The notes beneath the pieces were generated by a model. It did no database searches, was not told the DNA's origin, and saw nothing but the letters and a program-made list of their open reading frames with translations. Shown in pieces: positions 1 to 7,304 of a DNA stretch of 14,354 nucleotides. A program made the translations under genes and the position numbers. Position 1 is the stretch's first letter. Every line of letters starts with the position of its first letter. The DNA lies in NCBI GenBank assembly GCA_002427545.1, contig DIRM01000014.1, positions 1-14,354 on the forward strand, given 5' to 3'. The stretch comes from Mageeibacillus sp. UBA5436. Lineage in GTDB: Bacteria > Bacillota > Clostridia > Saccharofermentanales > DTU023.

Positions 1-39
1 TTTTCATATTAATGAGTCAAAACCCTATCTTCAAACCAC

Positions 40-70
40 TTTATTTGAATCTCACAAATTTTTATTTGAA
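40..70. repeat. Direct repeat pair TTTATTTGAA upstream of glpP-like gene
   Basis: The decamer TTTATTTGAA occurs at 40-49 and again at 61-70. The start-to-start distance is 21 bp, about two helical turns. Paired sites with this phasing can be regulator binding sites, and the pair lies just upstream of the candidate promoter of the GlpP-like gene. The region is very A/T-rich, so chance is a real alternative. Confidence 0.3.
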
Positions 71-89
71 AATTAAATTTTATGAATAC

Positions 90-117
90 TTTAACTAAGC
101 AGATATTTGGTTATACT
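90..117 (+). promoter_or_regulatory. Candidate promoter of glpP-like gene
   Basis: A -10-like hexamer TATACT sits at 112-117. A weak -35-like hexamer TTTAAC lies at 90-95, 16 bp upstream. This would start transcription near 124 and leave a leader of about 40 nt before the ATG at 164. The -10 is reasonable and the -35 poor. Confidence 0.3.
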
Positions 118-163
118 ATTATTAGAAAAATTACTAAACAAAAAAACAAAAAAGGATTTTTAT

Positions 164-775
164 ATGCTTAACAATGAATTTATTAATCAATTAAATCGGT
201 CACCAGTTATTTTTTCAATGAAGGATGAACAAAATTTTAAAAGGGCAGTTCTTAGCGATTATAAAATTCTATTTTTCCTTTTTGGAGACATAGCAACCAT
301 TGCAGACCATATTTCTTTAGCAAAACAACATGGGAAAATTGTTTTCGTGCATCTCGATTTAATTAACGGTATGGCATCACATGAAGCCGCTGTCGAATTT
401 ATCAGCAAATATACTGATGCTGACGGAGTTATTTCTACTAAACCACGCCTTTTACGCTATGCCAAAAAATTTGATTTGTTAACTATTTTAAGAATTTTTA
501 TGCTTGATTCCATGGCATTCGAAAACGGCATTTATAATATAGAACATTGTGAACCTGATTTAGTTGAAATACTCCCTGGAATTGCCACCAAATCCTTTGC
601 ACTTGTTCGCGAGCATTGCGATTTACCATTAATTGCAGGTGGCTTTATTCGCAATCAAAAAGATATGTTAGATGCCATATCTGCAGGAGCTAGTGCCGTT
701 TCTTCAACTCGTTTTGAATTACATAAAGTCAATAAAGCCATTGCTGATTCATTTGATTCCAAAGAAGAAGAATAA
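164..775 (+). CDS. glpP: GlpP-family glycerol operon antiterminator / regulatory protein
   Basis: This encodes a 203-aa cytosolic protein of the GlpP family, close to the roughly 190 aa of Bacillus subtilis GlpP. GlpP there is a glycerol-3-phosphate-responsive RNA-binding antiterminator of glycerol catabolism genes. The sequence fits the TIM-barrel-like fold: SPVIFSMK near the N terminus, the central FVHLDLINGMASH strand-loop, DGVISTKPRLLRYAKK, then EILPGIA and PLIAGGFIR near the C terminus, which resemble phosphate-binding loops. The ATG at 164 is chosen because AAAGGA at 150-155 precedes it at normal spacing. An in-frame TTG at 107 would add 19 poorly coding residues overlapping the likely promoter. 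No glpF, glpK or glpD lies in the window, so its RNA targets must be elsewhere. Family assignment is firm; the ligand and targets are inferred. Confidence 0.85.
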   Translation: MLNNEFINQLNRSPVIFSMKDEQNFKRAVLSDYKILFFLFGDIATIADHISLAKQHGKIVFVHLDLINGMASHEAAVEFISKYTDADGVISTKPRLLRYAKKFDLLTILRIFMLDSMAFENGIYNIEHCEPDLVEILPGIATKSFALVREHCDLPLIAGGFIRNQKDMLDAISAGASAVSSTRFELHKVNKAIADSFDSKEEE

Positions 776-796
776 AGCTTTATTAAAGATTCTTTT
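768..796. terminator. Convergent (possibly bidirectional) terminator hairpin
   Basis: AATAAAGCTTTATT at 771-784 is a perfect 14-bp palindrome that begins inside the glpP stop region. AAGAAT (768-773) and ATTCTT (789-794) also flank the core, so a longer stem can form. It sits exactly between two converging genes. The T-runs on both sides are short and interrupted, so termination strength is uncertain. Confidence 0.45.
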
Positions 797-1937
797 AACG
801 GAATTTAAGAGCATGTACTTTAGAACGCATAATAATTTTACGTAAAAATGGAGAACAGAGAATATCGCGTTTATACATTTTTAGCTTTAATTTAAATTTC
901 GTCTTGCGCATTAATTTTTCATAAGTTTTGATTAATGATTGCTCAGGATGATTTTTAACTTTATGATGCGCATTAAATTCTAAATGATTTTCCGTTTTAA
1001 TTGGATCTTCGAAATTTACATTTTGGAAGGCAGTGGCAAGTTTTTTGCCACTTTCTATCGCATAACTAATTCCTTCAAAAGAACTAGCACTTATTAAGCC
1101 TGCTGCCTCACCTATTAAGAAAATATTGTCCGATCCAAAAAAGATTTCTTTTTTCTTTCGTGGAAAAACTACTTGACATGCTTCCGTCTTGAGAATATCT
1201 GATAAATCATAATTCATTTTTTCAGCGAATTTATTTTTTTGCTCTTCAAAACAGGCGCGACTATTTTGTTTGGGAAAAGCCCCTCCATAAACAATATATT
1301 CGTTTTTATTAAAAAACCAAGAAAAACTATCGCTAGTGACTTGATCAAAAACACAATAATATTCTGCTCGATTTAAATCTTTTCTTTTAAATTGTTGTTG
1401 GATTGCAATATAATTATTACTTTTTTTATTCGGGAAAAAAGTACGCCTGACCATTGATGCCGCACCATCTGCCCCAATTAAATAATGGCTTTTTATTTCA
1501 TCTTTAGAATCTAATTGTAAGATAAATCCATCTTCGCCGTCTTGAATATTTTTGCATCTTTGTCTAAGAATTGAGACTTGATTTGGAATCAAAGAAATAA
1601 GCCATTCGTCAAAAGCATTGCGATCCATATTGAAGTATCCTCTTTGATATGAACAATCTAAATTCTGCTCTAAATCAATCGTTCTAACTGCAAAGATTTG
1701 AGGATCAGCCATGACACTTTTCGGCAAAGTTAATTTTTGTTCCGCTAATCTTTTTTGTGCATCTGAGGATAACAAACCGCCACAAGGTTTTTGCCAATCT
1801 GGTTGACGATCATCAATCAAAGCAATCGACAAATTGGGTTTTGCTTCACTTATTAAACGCGCAAAAGTTGAGCCGGCCGGCCCCGCACCAATAATGGCAA
1901 TATCATATGTTTTTTGATTTATTACTTTTTCAGTCAT
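795..1937 (-). CDS. FAD-dependent oxidoreductase, geranylgeranyl-reductase-like family
   Basis: This is a 380-aa flavoprotein. Its N terminus carries the dinucleotide-binding signature DIAIIGAGPAGSTFA (GAGPAG at residues 17-22). PCGGLLS follows at 50-56, the Cys-Gly-Gly region typical of the geranylgeranyl-reductase branch of the p-hydroxybenzoate hydroxylase superfamily. GADGAASMVRR is at 155-165, and the second FAD-binding motif NIFLIGEAAGLISAS at about 271-285. Relatives reduce isoprenoid double bonds or hydroxylate aromatics; many bacterial members have no assigned substrate. It is the last gene of the leftward queT-methyltransferase-ispF run, 72 bp after ispF. Placement near an IspF-like gene makes an isoprenoid substrate attractive, but that is inference. 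The ATG at 1937 has no visible Shine-Dalgarno, and TATAAT lies only 8 nt upstream. No in-frame alternative start precedes the FAD motif. The C terminus is Lys/Arg-rich. Confidence 0.85.
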   Translation of the reverse strand: MTEKVINQKTYDIAIIGAGPAGSTFARLISEAKPNLSIALIDDRQPDWQKPCGGLLSSDAQKRLAEQKLTLPKSVMADPQIFAVRTIDLEQNLDCSYQRGYFNMDRNAFDEWLISLIPNQVSILRQRCKNIQDGEDGFILQLDSKDEIKSHYLIGADGAASMVRRTFFPNKKSNNYIAIQQQFKRKDLNRAEYYCVFDQVTSDSFSWFFNKNEYIVYGGAFPKQNSRACFEEQKNKFAEKMNYDLSDILKTEACQVVFPRKKKEIFFGSDNIFLIGEAAGLISASSFEGISYAIESGKKLATAFQNVNFEDPIKTENHLEFNAHHKVKNHPEQSLIKTYEKLMRKTKFKLKLKMYKRDILCSPFLRKIIMRSKVHALKFR

Positions 1938-1945
1938 GATTTCTA

Positions 1946-1951
1946 ATTATA
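1946..1951 (-). promoter_or_regulatory. Perfect -10 hexamer immediately before the oxidoreductase ATG
   Basis: On the minus strand TATAAT occupies 1951-1946, leaving 8 nt before the ATG at 1937. No convincing -35 hexamer is visible at 16-18 bp spacing. If functional, the transcript would begin at or just before the start codon. Confidence 0.3.
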
Positions 1952-2009
1952 CAGTCTTAATTTTTATCCATATTATTTGATAAGAAAATTTGTGTCTTTT
2001 CATAATAAA

Positions 2010-2519
2010 CTATGCTTTTTCTGAAAGAGGAATAGCCGTAATAATACAAAAAGCTTCTATTCCCTCACCTCTCGCCATTTCTGTTAAGTTTTCTCCAGAA
2101 GTTGCTGTTAACATAATATGATCAATAGGTAAATTAATTTTCTTTGAAATGGATTCTCTTATAGGGTTAATGATAGGTAAAAATTTTGGCTTTTTAGCCT
2201 GTATTGTAAAGCTAATATGAGCTAATTCGTAACCACAATCTGCTAAATCTGCTAAAGCAAGCTCTAAATAGGCTGAACTGTCTGTAATATGATGCTTCAA
2301 ACATAATTCATCAGCCATAGCACCTAAAATTGGTTTACAAGTAATACCAGAAATAGCATTTGTTAAAGCATGTAATAATACATCCGCATCACTATTACCC
2401 TCTAAACCGTTTTCATTTTTTACCGTCAAACCACCTAAGACTAAAGGTTTATCCTCATTTTCTGATACGAAGCGATGGCTGTCTTGACCAATGGCTGAAA
2501 TGCTATATTTATTTTCCAT
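2010..2519 (-). CDS. ispF: IspF-like protein (MECDP synthase family) with atypical active site
   Basis: The 169-aa product has the size and motif order of 2-C-methyl-D-erythritol 2,4-cyclodiphosphate synthase, the trimeric Zn enzyme of the non-mevalonate isoprenoid pathway. Visible landmarks are IGQDSHRF (Asp and His metal ligands), NSDADVLLHALTNA (second His ligand), AKKPKFLP (nucleotide-binding loop), TATSGE, and RGEGIEAF at the C terminus. Several usually invariant positions differ. The His of GHSD is Asn, DAL(L)G is NAISG, the GDIG/FPDTD loop is replaced by GAMADELCLKHHITDSS, and KATT is TATS. Either this is a divergent but active IspF or a paralogue with another cyclic-phosphate chemistry. 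The ATG at 2519 has AAAGGA 6 nt upstream; an in-frame start at 2603 would add 28 residues unlike the family and overlap the methyltransferase gene. Confidence 0.78.
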   Translation of the reverse strand: MENKYSISAIGQDSHRFVSENEDKPLVLGGLTVKNENGLEGNSDADVLLHALTNAISGITCKPILGAMADELCLKHHITDSSAYLELALADLADCGYELAHISFTIQAKKPKFLPIINPIRESISKKINLPIDHIMLTATSGENLTEMARGEGIEAFCIITAIPLSEKA

Positions 2520-2525
2520 TTCTAT

Positions 2526-2531
2526 TCCTTT
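2526..2531 (-). promoter_or_regulatory. Ribosome binding site fixing the ispF start
   Basis: AAAGGA on the minus strand, 6 nt before the ATG at 2519. It supports the 169-aa form over an in-frame start at 2603, for which I see no comparable site. Confidence 0.65.
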
Positions 2532-2550
2532 TCTAAATGATGAATGCACT

Positions 2551-2580
2551 ATTAAATTAGATATGCCTATTTTAATACAA
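2551..2580 (-). promoter_or_regulatory. Candidate promoter between methyltransferase and ispF
   Basis: On the minus strand a -35-like TTGTAT (2580-2575) is followed after 18 bp by a -10-like TTTAAT (2556-2551, 5 of 6 matches). It would start ispF transcription about 25 nt before its ATG, giving ispF some independence from the upstream genes. The region is A/T-rich, so this is tentative. Confidence 0.33.
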
Positions 2581-2581
2581 T

Positions 2582-3223
2582 TTATAATTTTGAATATTGA
2601 CAACGTATCGTATGATAACCACCGGTCTTATCAATAACTCGCACATGATCAAATAAAGTCTCTAAATAGGTTTTTGCTGATTTTGCGCCTTGTTTTTTTT
2701 GAATAACAATATAAAAAACACCCTCTTTATTTAGGTGAATCGCGGCTTGCTGAAACATTTTATAATAAATGGATTTTCCAGTACGAATGGGTGGATTAAG
2801 AACAATCAAGTCAAACAATTTATAATCATTTGGTATTCCGTCCGCCTCTTCATAAACAACTGAAACACCTGATCTTTTAGCATTATTTCTTGCCAAGTCT
2901 ATCGCTCTTGAATTGATATCGATACCTGTCCAATTTTGTTTTTCAAATACATTATTTCCCAAAAAAAGTTTTTGTAAAACAATAGAAACAACACCATATC
3001 CACAACCAAAATCAAGGGCTTCTATCTCAAGCATATTGGCTAAAAAATCTTGATCCTTAAGTATCGCTTTTAATAAAACATGAGTGCCATAATCTACCTG
3101 TTCTTTAGAGAAGACACCATTGTCTGTTTCAAAATTAAAATCATGTTCTTCTATAGAATAATTAATGATTCTAATTTGATGTCTTAAATTCGGATCCGGG
3201 TTAAAATAATGCGATTGTGTCAT
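2582..3223 (-). CDS. RsmC-like class I SAM-dependent methyltransferase
   Basis: A 213-aa methyltransferase of the small-methyltransferase (MTS) domain family that includes RsmC, which makes m2G at position 1207 of 16S rRNA. The N-terminal SHYF(N)P and FETDNGVFSKEQVDYGT are characteristic of the single-domain Firmicutes members (the YbxB type). The SAM-binding motif I is LDFGCGYG at about 70-77, the acidic ribose-binding strand is WTGIDIN at 98-104, and the catalytic NPPI is at 143-146, the form used for exocyclic amino-group methylation of guanine. It starts at an ATG preceded by GAGGA at 7-nt spacing. It lies 37 bp after queT and 62 bp before ispF, all leftward, so co-transcription is likely. 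A rRNA guanine target is the best guess; the exact site is not shown by the sequence. Confidence 0.82.
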   Translation of the reverse strand: MTQSHYFNPDPNLRHQIRIINYSIEEHDFNFETDNGVFSKEQVDYGTHVLLKAILKDQDFLANMLEIEALDFGCGYGVVSIVLQKLFLGNNVFEKQNWTGIDINSRAIDLARNNAKRSGVSVVYEEADGIPNDYKLFDLIVLNPPIRTGKSIYYKMFQQAAIHLNKEGVFYIVIQKKQGAKSAKTYLETLFDHVRVIDKTGGYHTIRCQYSKL

Positions 3224-3260
3224 TATCTGTCCTCTATTATTCTAATTAAATTATTTTTAT

Positions 3261-3857
3261 TTATGATAGCATATCTTGCATACTTTTATTTTTTGAAAAT
3301 AGATTTAAAAATGGCAAACCTAGCCCCAAAATAACAATAGCTTGAGAAAGAGAAACAGATAAAATTGTGCTAAGTACAATCCACATATCAGGATTATCGG
3401 TTAGCAAAAAAGGTAAATAACTTCCTATAATAAAACCATTTAATAAGATCGGTGGCAAAAGAGCTAAAATTAAATTTATTTTTAATTTCTTTGGCAATTT
3501 TTTTTCCGGCCTATTATCTTCAAGGCCTTTAATGGCAAGACTTTTCTTTTGTTCGAGCACAAAATTTCGATAAGGCCTTCCTATTTTCCAGGTCAGAAAA
3601 GCTGCCAATAAAGTCGTTAAACTACCACCTAGAATATCAATCAGACCCAGATTTTGTGGATTTAAAAAATTGGCTAGTAAACAGCCTATAAAGACACCAG
3701 GAATGGCCGCAGAAGTCAAAATGGGCAAGGTTGTTAATATTTCAGCAAGCCGAAATTGCACCATACCAAAAGCAATTTGAGCAAAAGGCAATGTTAAGAT
3801 CACATACATTGCAGCTAATACTCCTGACAATACAAGATTAAAAATTTTCTTATTCAT
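3261..3857 (-). CDS. queT: QueT-family membrane protein, putative queuosine-precursor ECF transporter S component
   Basis: A 198-aa polytopic membrane protein. The N-terminal block resembles the QueT family: a first helix around residues 5-25, then GMVQFRLAEILTTLP and IPGVFIGCLLANFL, with LGLIDILGGSLTTLLAAFL as a further helix. QueT proteins are substrate-binding subunits of energy-coupling-factor transporters thought to import queuine or preQ1 for tRNA queuosine. Two or three further helices follow at about 128-150 and 158-187. Between them is an unusual hydrophilic Lys/Glu-rich stretch of about 30 residues (96-127). That makes the protein longer than the typical 160-175 aa. The ATG is preceded by GGAGG with a short 4-nt spacer. 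It probably leads the cluster that runs through the methyltransferase. No ECF ATPase or T-subunit gene is in the window. Confidence 0.86.
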   Translation of the reverse strand: MNKKIFNLVLSGVLAAMYVILTLPFAQIAFGMVQFRLAEILTTLPILTSAAIPGVFIGCLLANFLNPQNLGLIDILGGSLTTLLAAFLTWKIGRPYRNFVLEQKKSLAIKGLEDNRPEKKLPKKLKINLILALLPPILLNGFIIGSYLPFLLTDNPDMWIVLSTILSVSLSQAIVILGLGLPFLNLFSKNKSMQDMLS

Positions 3858-3911
3858 TTTACCTCCATAGATGAGAAACAGTCATCCGGATATTTTTTGA
3901 ACATGTCATCC

Positions 3912-4003
3912 AATTCGATAAACGTTCAATTATACACAGAAAAAGCAGAACCTTGACCGTGAAACAGTGGATTCTGCTTTTCCAAAAATTATCTTATCGA
4001 ATT
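3912..4003. repeat. Nested inverted repeats in the ileS-queT intergenic region
   Basis: Two perfect 10-bp inverted repeats are nested. The outer arms are AATTCGATAA (3912-3921) and TTATCGAATT (3994-4003); the inner arms are AAAAGCAGAA (3941-3950) and TTCTGCTTTT (3972-3981) around a 21-nt loop. Read leftward, the inner hairpin ends in a run of five T, so it can act as an intrinsic terminator of ileS transcription. The outer arms enclose both this hairpin and the TATAAT at 3929-3934. The element could be a terminator embedded in a larger regulatory fold, or a small mobile-element relic. I do not recognise it. Confidence 0.6.
3929..3934 (-). promoter_or_regulatory. Candidate -10 box of the queT promoter
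   Basis: TATAAT on the minus strand lies 7 nt past the inner terminator-like hairpin. It would give a leader of about 65 nt before the queT ATG at 3857. No good -35 hexamer is visible at 16-18 bp; that position falls in the hairpin loop. Confidence 0.35.
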
Positions 4004-4014
4004 TAAAAATATTT

Positions 4015-4058
4015 AGCAATTAAAAATTGATTATTAACAATTTAAAAAGTTAATTGCT
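4015..4058 (-). terminator. Inverted repeat just downstream of ileS, possible terminator
   Basis: AGCAATTAA (4015-4023) and TTAATTGCT (4050-4058) are perfect 9-bp inverted repeats, 17 nt past the ileS stop codon. Read leftward, the stem is followed a few bases later by a run of five T. The stem is A/T-rich and the loop long, so it is weak alone. It may act together with the hairpin at 3941-3981. Confidence 0.38.
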
Positions 4059-4075
4059 TTTATGCAAAGACATTC

Positions 4076-7000
4076 TTATTGAATAACTTCCATACCAATT
4101 GTTAAGTCTTGCCCATTAATATTCCAAGTTTGAACAAATGGCACATCTGCCTTCAATGGTGAAATTTCTAAAGCCAATACCTCAGATTGAATGGTTTCTT
4201 TATTCATTTCAATCAATTTTCCTAATTCATCATTATCAGCATAGTAAAGATGAATACGATTCGCTACTTCAAATCCACTTTCTTTTCTCATATTCTGAAC
4301 TTTAGAAATAATTTCTCTTACATTACCTTCAGCAATTAAGGTATCATTTAATTTTGTATCTAAAGCAATTGTTATACCATGATCAGAAGCTGTTGCCAGA
4401 CCTTCAGCTTGAATAGCCGAAATCAATAAATCCTCTTCTTTTAATTCTTCTAATTGTCCTGCAATTTCAATTTCGATATAACCTTTTTCTTTTAATTCCG
4501 CATATCTTTCTCTACCATTTACATGGGCTAAGGTTTCATTTACTTTTGGTAAATTTTTACCAAAACGTCTTCCTAAAGTACGCAATTGTGGTTTAAATTG
4601 AAAATCTTGTAAGCTTTCCGCATCGTCGGCCCAAACTATTTCTTTAACATTTAATTCGTCTAGAACTAATGGTTCATAGGCTGCTTCTAATTTATTTTCT
4701 GAGACAATATACATTTTTTGTAATGGTTGACGAATTTTGATTTCCGAAATATTTCTGGCAGAACGACCCAAATTGACTAAATCCAAAACAATTTGCATTT
4801 GTATTTCTAGATCTTTATCAATTAAATTTTCATTATATTCAGGGAAATCTGATAAATGAACACTTTCAGGAGCATCTGCAAAGAAAGGTTTAATCATATT
4901 TTGATACATGGACTCCGTCATGAAAGGCACAAATGGCGCAGATAAGCGAATCATATTATCCAGTACCGTATAAAGTGTCATATAGGCATTAATCTTGTCT
5001 TGATTCATATCGCCACCCCAATAACGATCTCTGGAGCGTCTCACATACCAATTTGATAAATCATCCACAAAATGTTCCATCATCCTGGTAGAACCCGTAA
5101 TATCATAATTGCTTAATCTCTTATCAACTTCTTTGATCAAGGTATTCAATTTACTCAAAATCCAGCGATCCATGACATTAATTTTTTCATAGTCTAATGT
5201 ATATTGGCTTGGGTCAAATTCATCGATATCTGCATATAGAACATAGAAAGCATAAGTATTCCAAAGGCCACTAATAAATTTTCTTTTTTCTTCATTAACC
5301 ATCGATTCTGAAAAACGGGATGGTAACCAAGGTTGGCTGTTATTAAAGAAATACCAGCGCACGGCATCGGCACCTTCCTTGTCTAACACTTCCATGGGAT
5401 CAACAACATTACCAATATGTTTTGACATTTTTCTGCCTTGTTCATCCTGAACATGTCCCATAACAATACAATTTTCAAAGGGTGAACTATCAAAAATTGC
5501 GGTTCCGATTGCCATCAAAGTATAAAACCAGCCACGGGTTTGATCGACAGCTTCAGAAATAAAATTAGCCGGGAAAGTTTTTTCAAATAAATCTTTATTG
5601 TCGAATGGATAATGATATTGGGCAAAAGGCATAGAGCCAGAATCAAACCAAGTATCGATGACTTCAGGCCTTCGGGTCATTTTTCCGCCGCATTCTGGGC
5701 ATTTAAGATGAACTTGATCAATATAAGGACGATGTAATTCAAGATTTTCTGGGCAATCATCTGACATGCTCTTTAATTCTTCTAAAGAGCCAATTAAATG
5801 ATCATGTCCACAATCTTCGCAACGCCATACTGGCAATGGTGTGCCCCAATATCTTTCTCGTGATACAGCCCAATCAACAACATTTTCAAGGAAGTTTCCA
5901 AAACGACCTGTACCGATAGTTTTAGGTATCCAATTAACCGTATTATTATTATCAACCAAATTATCTCTTAATTCTGTCATCTTAATAAACCAAGATTGTC
6001 TGGCATAATAAATCAAAGGAGTATCACATCGCCAACAGAATGGATAATTATGAGTATGTTCTTCTTCTCTTATCAATAAGCCTTTTTCATTTAAAGCTAC
6101 AATAATTTTTGGATCCGCTTCTTTAAAAGATAAACCAGCAAAATCGGTTACTTCTTCAGGCATCGTACCATCTTCTTTAATAAACTGAACAAATGGTAAT
6201 TTATATTCTTTGCCGACGCGAGCATCATCATCACCAAAAGCAGGAGCGATGTGAACAATACCAGTACCTTCATCCATGGTGACATAAGTATCCACCGTCA
6301 CAAAATAAGCATCTTTATGTGATTGTGCAATGATATCTTTGGCATATGGGAATAACGGTTCATACCTCATTCCTTCTAGTTCTTTGCCCTGCATCTTTTC
6401 AATAATTTTTACGTCTTTACCCAAAACTGATTCTATTAAAGCTTCTGCTACATAGTAGCGATTAACTTGTTTTTCACCATTAATCTCTTCAGTTTTTTCA
6501 GCTAGAACATAAGTTTCATTTGGATGAACACAAAGAGCTAAGTTTGATGGTAAGGTCCATGGTGTCGTCGTCCAAGCCGTTAAATAAGTATGAGGTTGAT
6601 CCATGACATGAAAGCGTAAATAAACGGTTGCTTCCTCAATATCTTTATAACCTTGCGCAACTTCGTGACTAGAAAGAGCTGTTCCACAACGTGGGCAGTA
6701 AGGTACGACTTTATGTCCTTCATAAATTAAATTTTTATCCCAAATTTGACGTAATGCCCACCAAACAGATTCGATATAATTATTTTCATAAGTTATATAT
6801 GGATGTTCCATATCGGCCCAAAAACCAATACGATTGGACATTTCTTCCCATTCGGTTTTATATTTCCAAACACTTTCTTTACATTTTTTAATAAAAGGTT
6901 CAACACCATAGGCTTCAATTTGATCTTTGCCGTCGATGCCGAGCATTTTTTCAACTTCTAATTCTACAGGCAAACCATGTGTATCCCAACCTGCTTTACG

Positions 7001-7240
7001 ATAGACATTTTCTCCCTTCATACTATGATAACGTGGAATGATGTCTTTTATGGCTCGGGTCAAAACATGACCGATATGTGGTTTACCATTTGCTGTTGGA
7101 GGACCATCGTAAAAAACAAATTTTTCGCCATCTTGGCGTAATTTTGTTTGCTTGTCGAAAATATTTTGTTCTTGCCAAAATTCAATAATTTCTTTCTCTC
7201 TTGCTACAAAATCTAAAGAACTATCAACTTTTTTATACAT
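4076..7240 (-). CDS. ileS: Isoleucyl-tRNA synthetase, type 2 (eukaryote-like)
   Basis: A complete 1054-aa class I synthetase that charges tRNA-Ile with isoleucine using ATP. The HIGH motif is at 55-58 within GPPTANGKPHIGH. The zinc-type pair CPRC is at 182-185. The CP1 editing domain carries TAWTTTPWTLPSN at 221-233 and DEGTGIVHIAP at 323-333. Further Cys pairs occur at CWRC (402-405), CEDC (474-477) and CPEC (514-517). WFDSGSMPFAQ is at 531-541 and KMSKH at 604-608. Length above 1000 aa, KMSKH and WFDSGSMPFA mark the type-2 form, which is generally naturally tolerant of mupirocin. The start is certain: AAAGGAG precedes the ATG. Expression is controlled by the T-box leader directly upstream. 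The gene stands alone, with inverted repeats following it. Confidence 0.98.
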   Translation of the reverse strand: MYKKVDSSLDFVAREKEIIEFWQEQNIFDKQTKLRQDGEKFVFYDGPPTANGKPHIGHVLTRAIKDIIPRYHSMKGENVYRKAGWDTHGLPVELEVEKMLGIDGKDQIEAYGVEPFIKKCKESVWKYKTEWEEMSNRIGFWADMEHPYITYENNYIESVWWALRQIWDKNLIYEGHKVVPYCPRCGTALSSHEVAQGYKDIEEATVYLRFHVMDQPHTYLTAWTTTPWTLPSNLALCVHPNETYVLAEKTEEINGEKQVNRYYVAEALIESVLGKDVKIIEKMQGKELEGMRYEPLFPYAKDIIAQSHKDAYFVTVDTYVTMDEGTGIVHIAPAFGDDDARVGKEYKLPFVQFIKEDGTMPEEVTDFAGLSFKEADPKIIVALNEKGLLIREEEHTHNYPFCWRCDTPLIYYARQSWFIKMTELRDNLVDNNNTVNWIPKTIGTGRFGNFLENVVDWAVSRERYWGTPLPVWRCEDCGHDHLIGSLEELKSMSDDCPENLELHRPYIDQVHLKCPECGGKMTRRPEVIDTWFDSGSMPFAQYHYPFDNKDLFEKTFPANFISEAVDQTRGWFYTLMAIGTAIFDSSPFENCIVMGHVQDEQGRKMSKHIGNVVDPMEVLDKEGADAVRWYFFNNSQPWLPSRFSESMVNEEKRKFISGLWNTYAFYVLYADIDEFDPSQYTLDYEKINVMDRWILSKLNTLIKEVDKRLSNYDITGSTRMMEHFVDDLSNWYVRRSRDRYWGGDMNQDKINAYMTLYTVLDNMIRLSAPFVPFMTESMYQNMIKPFFADAPESVHLSDFPEYNENLIDKDLEIQMQIVLDLVNLGRSARNISEIKIRQPLQKMYIVSENKLEAAYEPLVLDELNVKEIVWADDAESLQDFQFKPQLRTLGRRFGKNLPKVNETLAHVNGRERYAELKEKGYIEIEIAGQLEELKEEDLLISAIQAEGLATASDHGITIALDTKLNDTLIAEGNVREIISKVQNMRKESGFEVANRIHLYYADNDELGKLIEMNKETIQSEVLALEISPLKADVPFVQTWNINGQDLTIGMEVIQ

Positions 7241-7304
7241 TTTTTCTCCTTTAATACTTGTTTTTTATATCTCAAAATCCTTACTTTACTTTATGTTTTT
7301 GCAT

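Noticed and set aside
107..163. 19-residue N-terminal extension of GlpP from a TTG at 107
   Set aside because: The extension overlaps the candidate promoter and has no ribosome site; AAAGGA before the ATG at 164 gives the family-sized protein.
2520..2603. Longer ispF reading frame starting at 2603
   Set aside because: The extra 28 residues do not resemble IspF and overlap the methyltransferase end; a good ribosome site precedes 2519.
3858..3925. preQ1 riboswitch in the queT leader
   Set aside because: The context invites one, but I could not match the compact preQ1-I pseudoknot (no CCC-containing loop with an A-rich tail) or a convincing preQ1-II fold.
6691..6891. Rightward open frame inside ileS
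   Set aside because: It is antisense to strongly conserved ileS coding sequence, has no ribosome site and resembles no protein I know.
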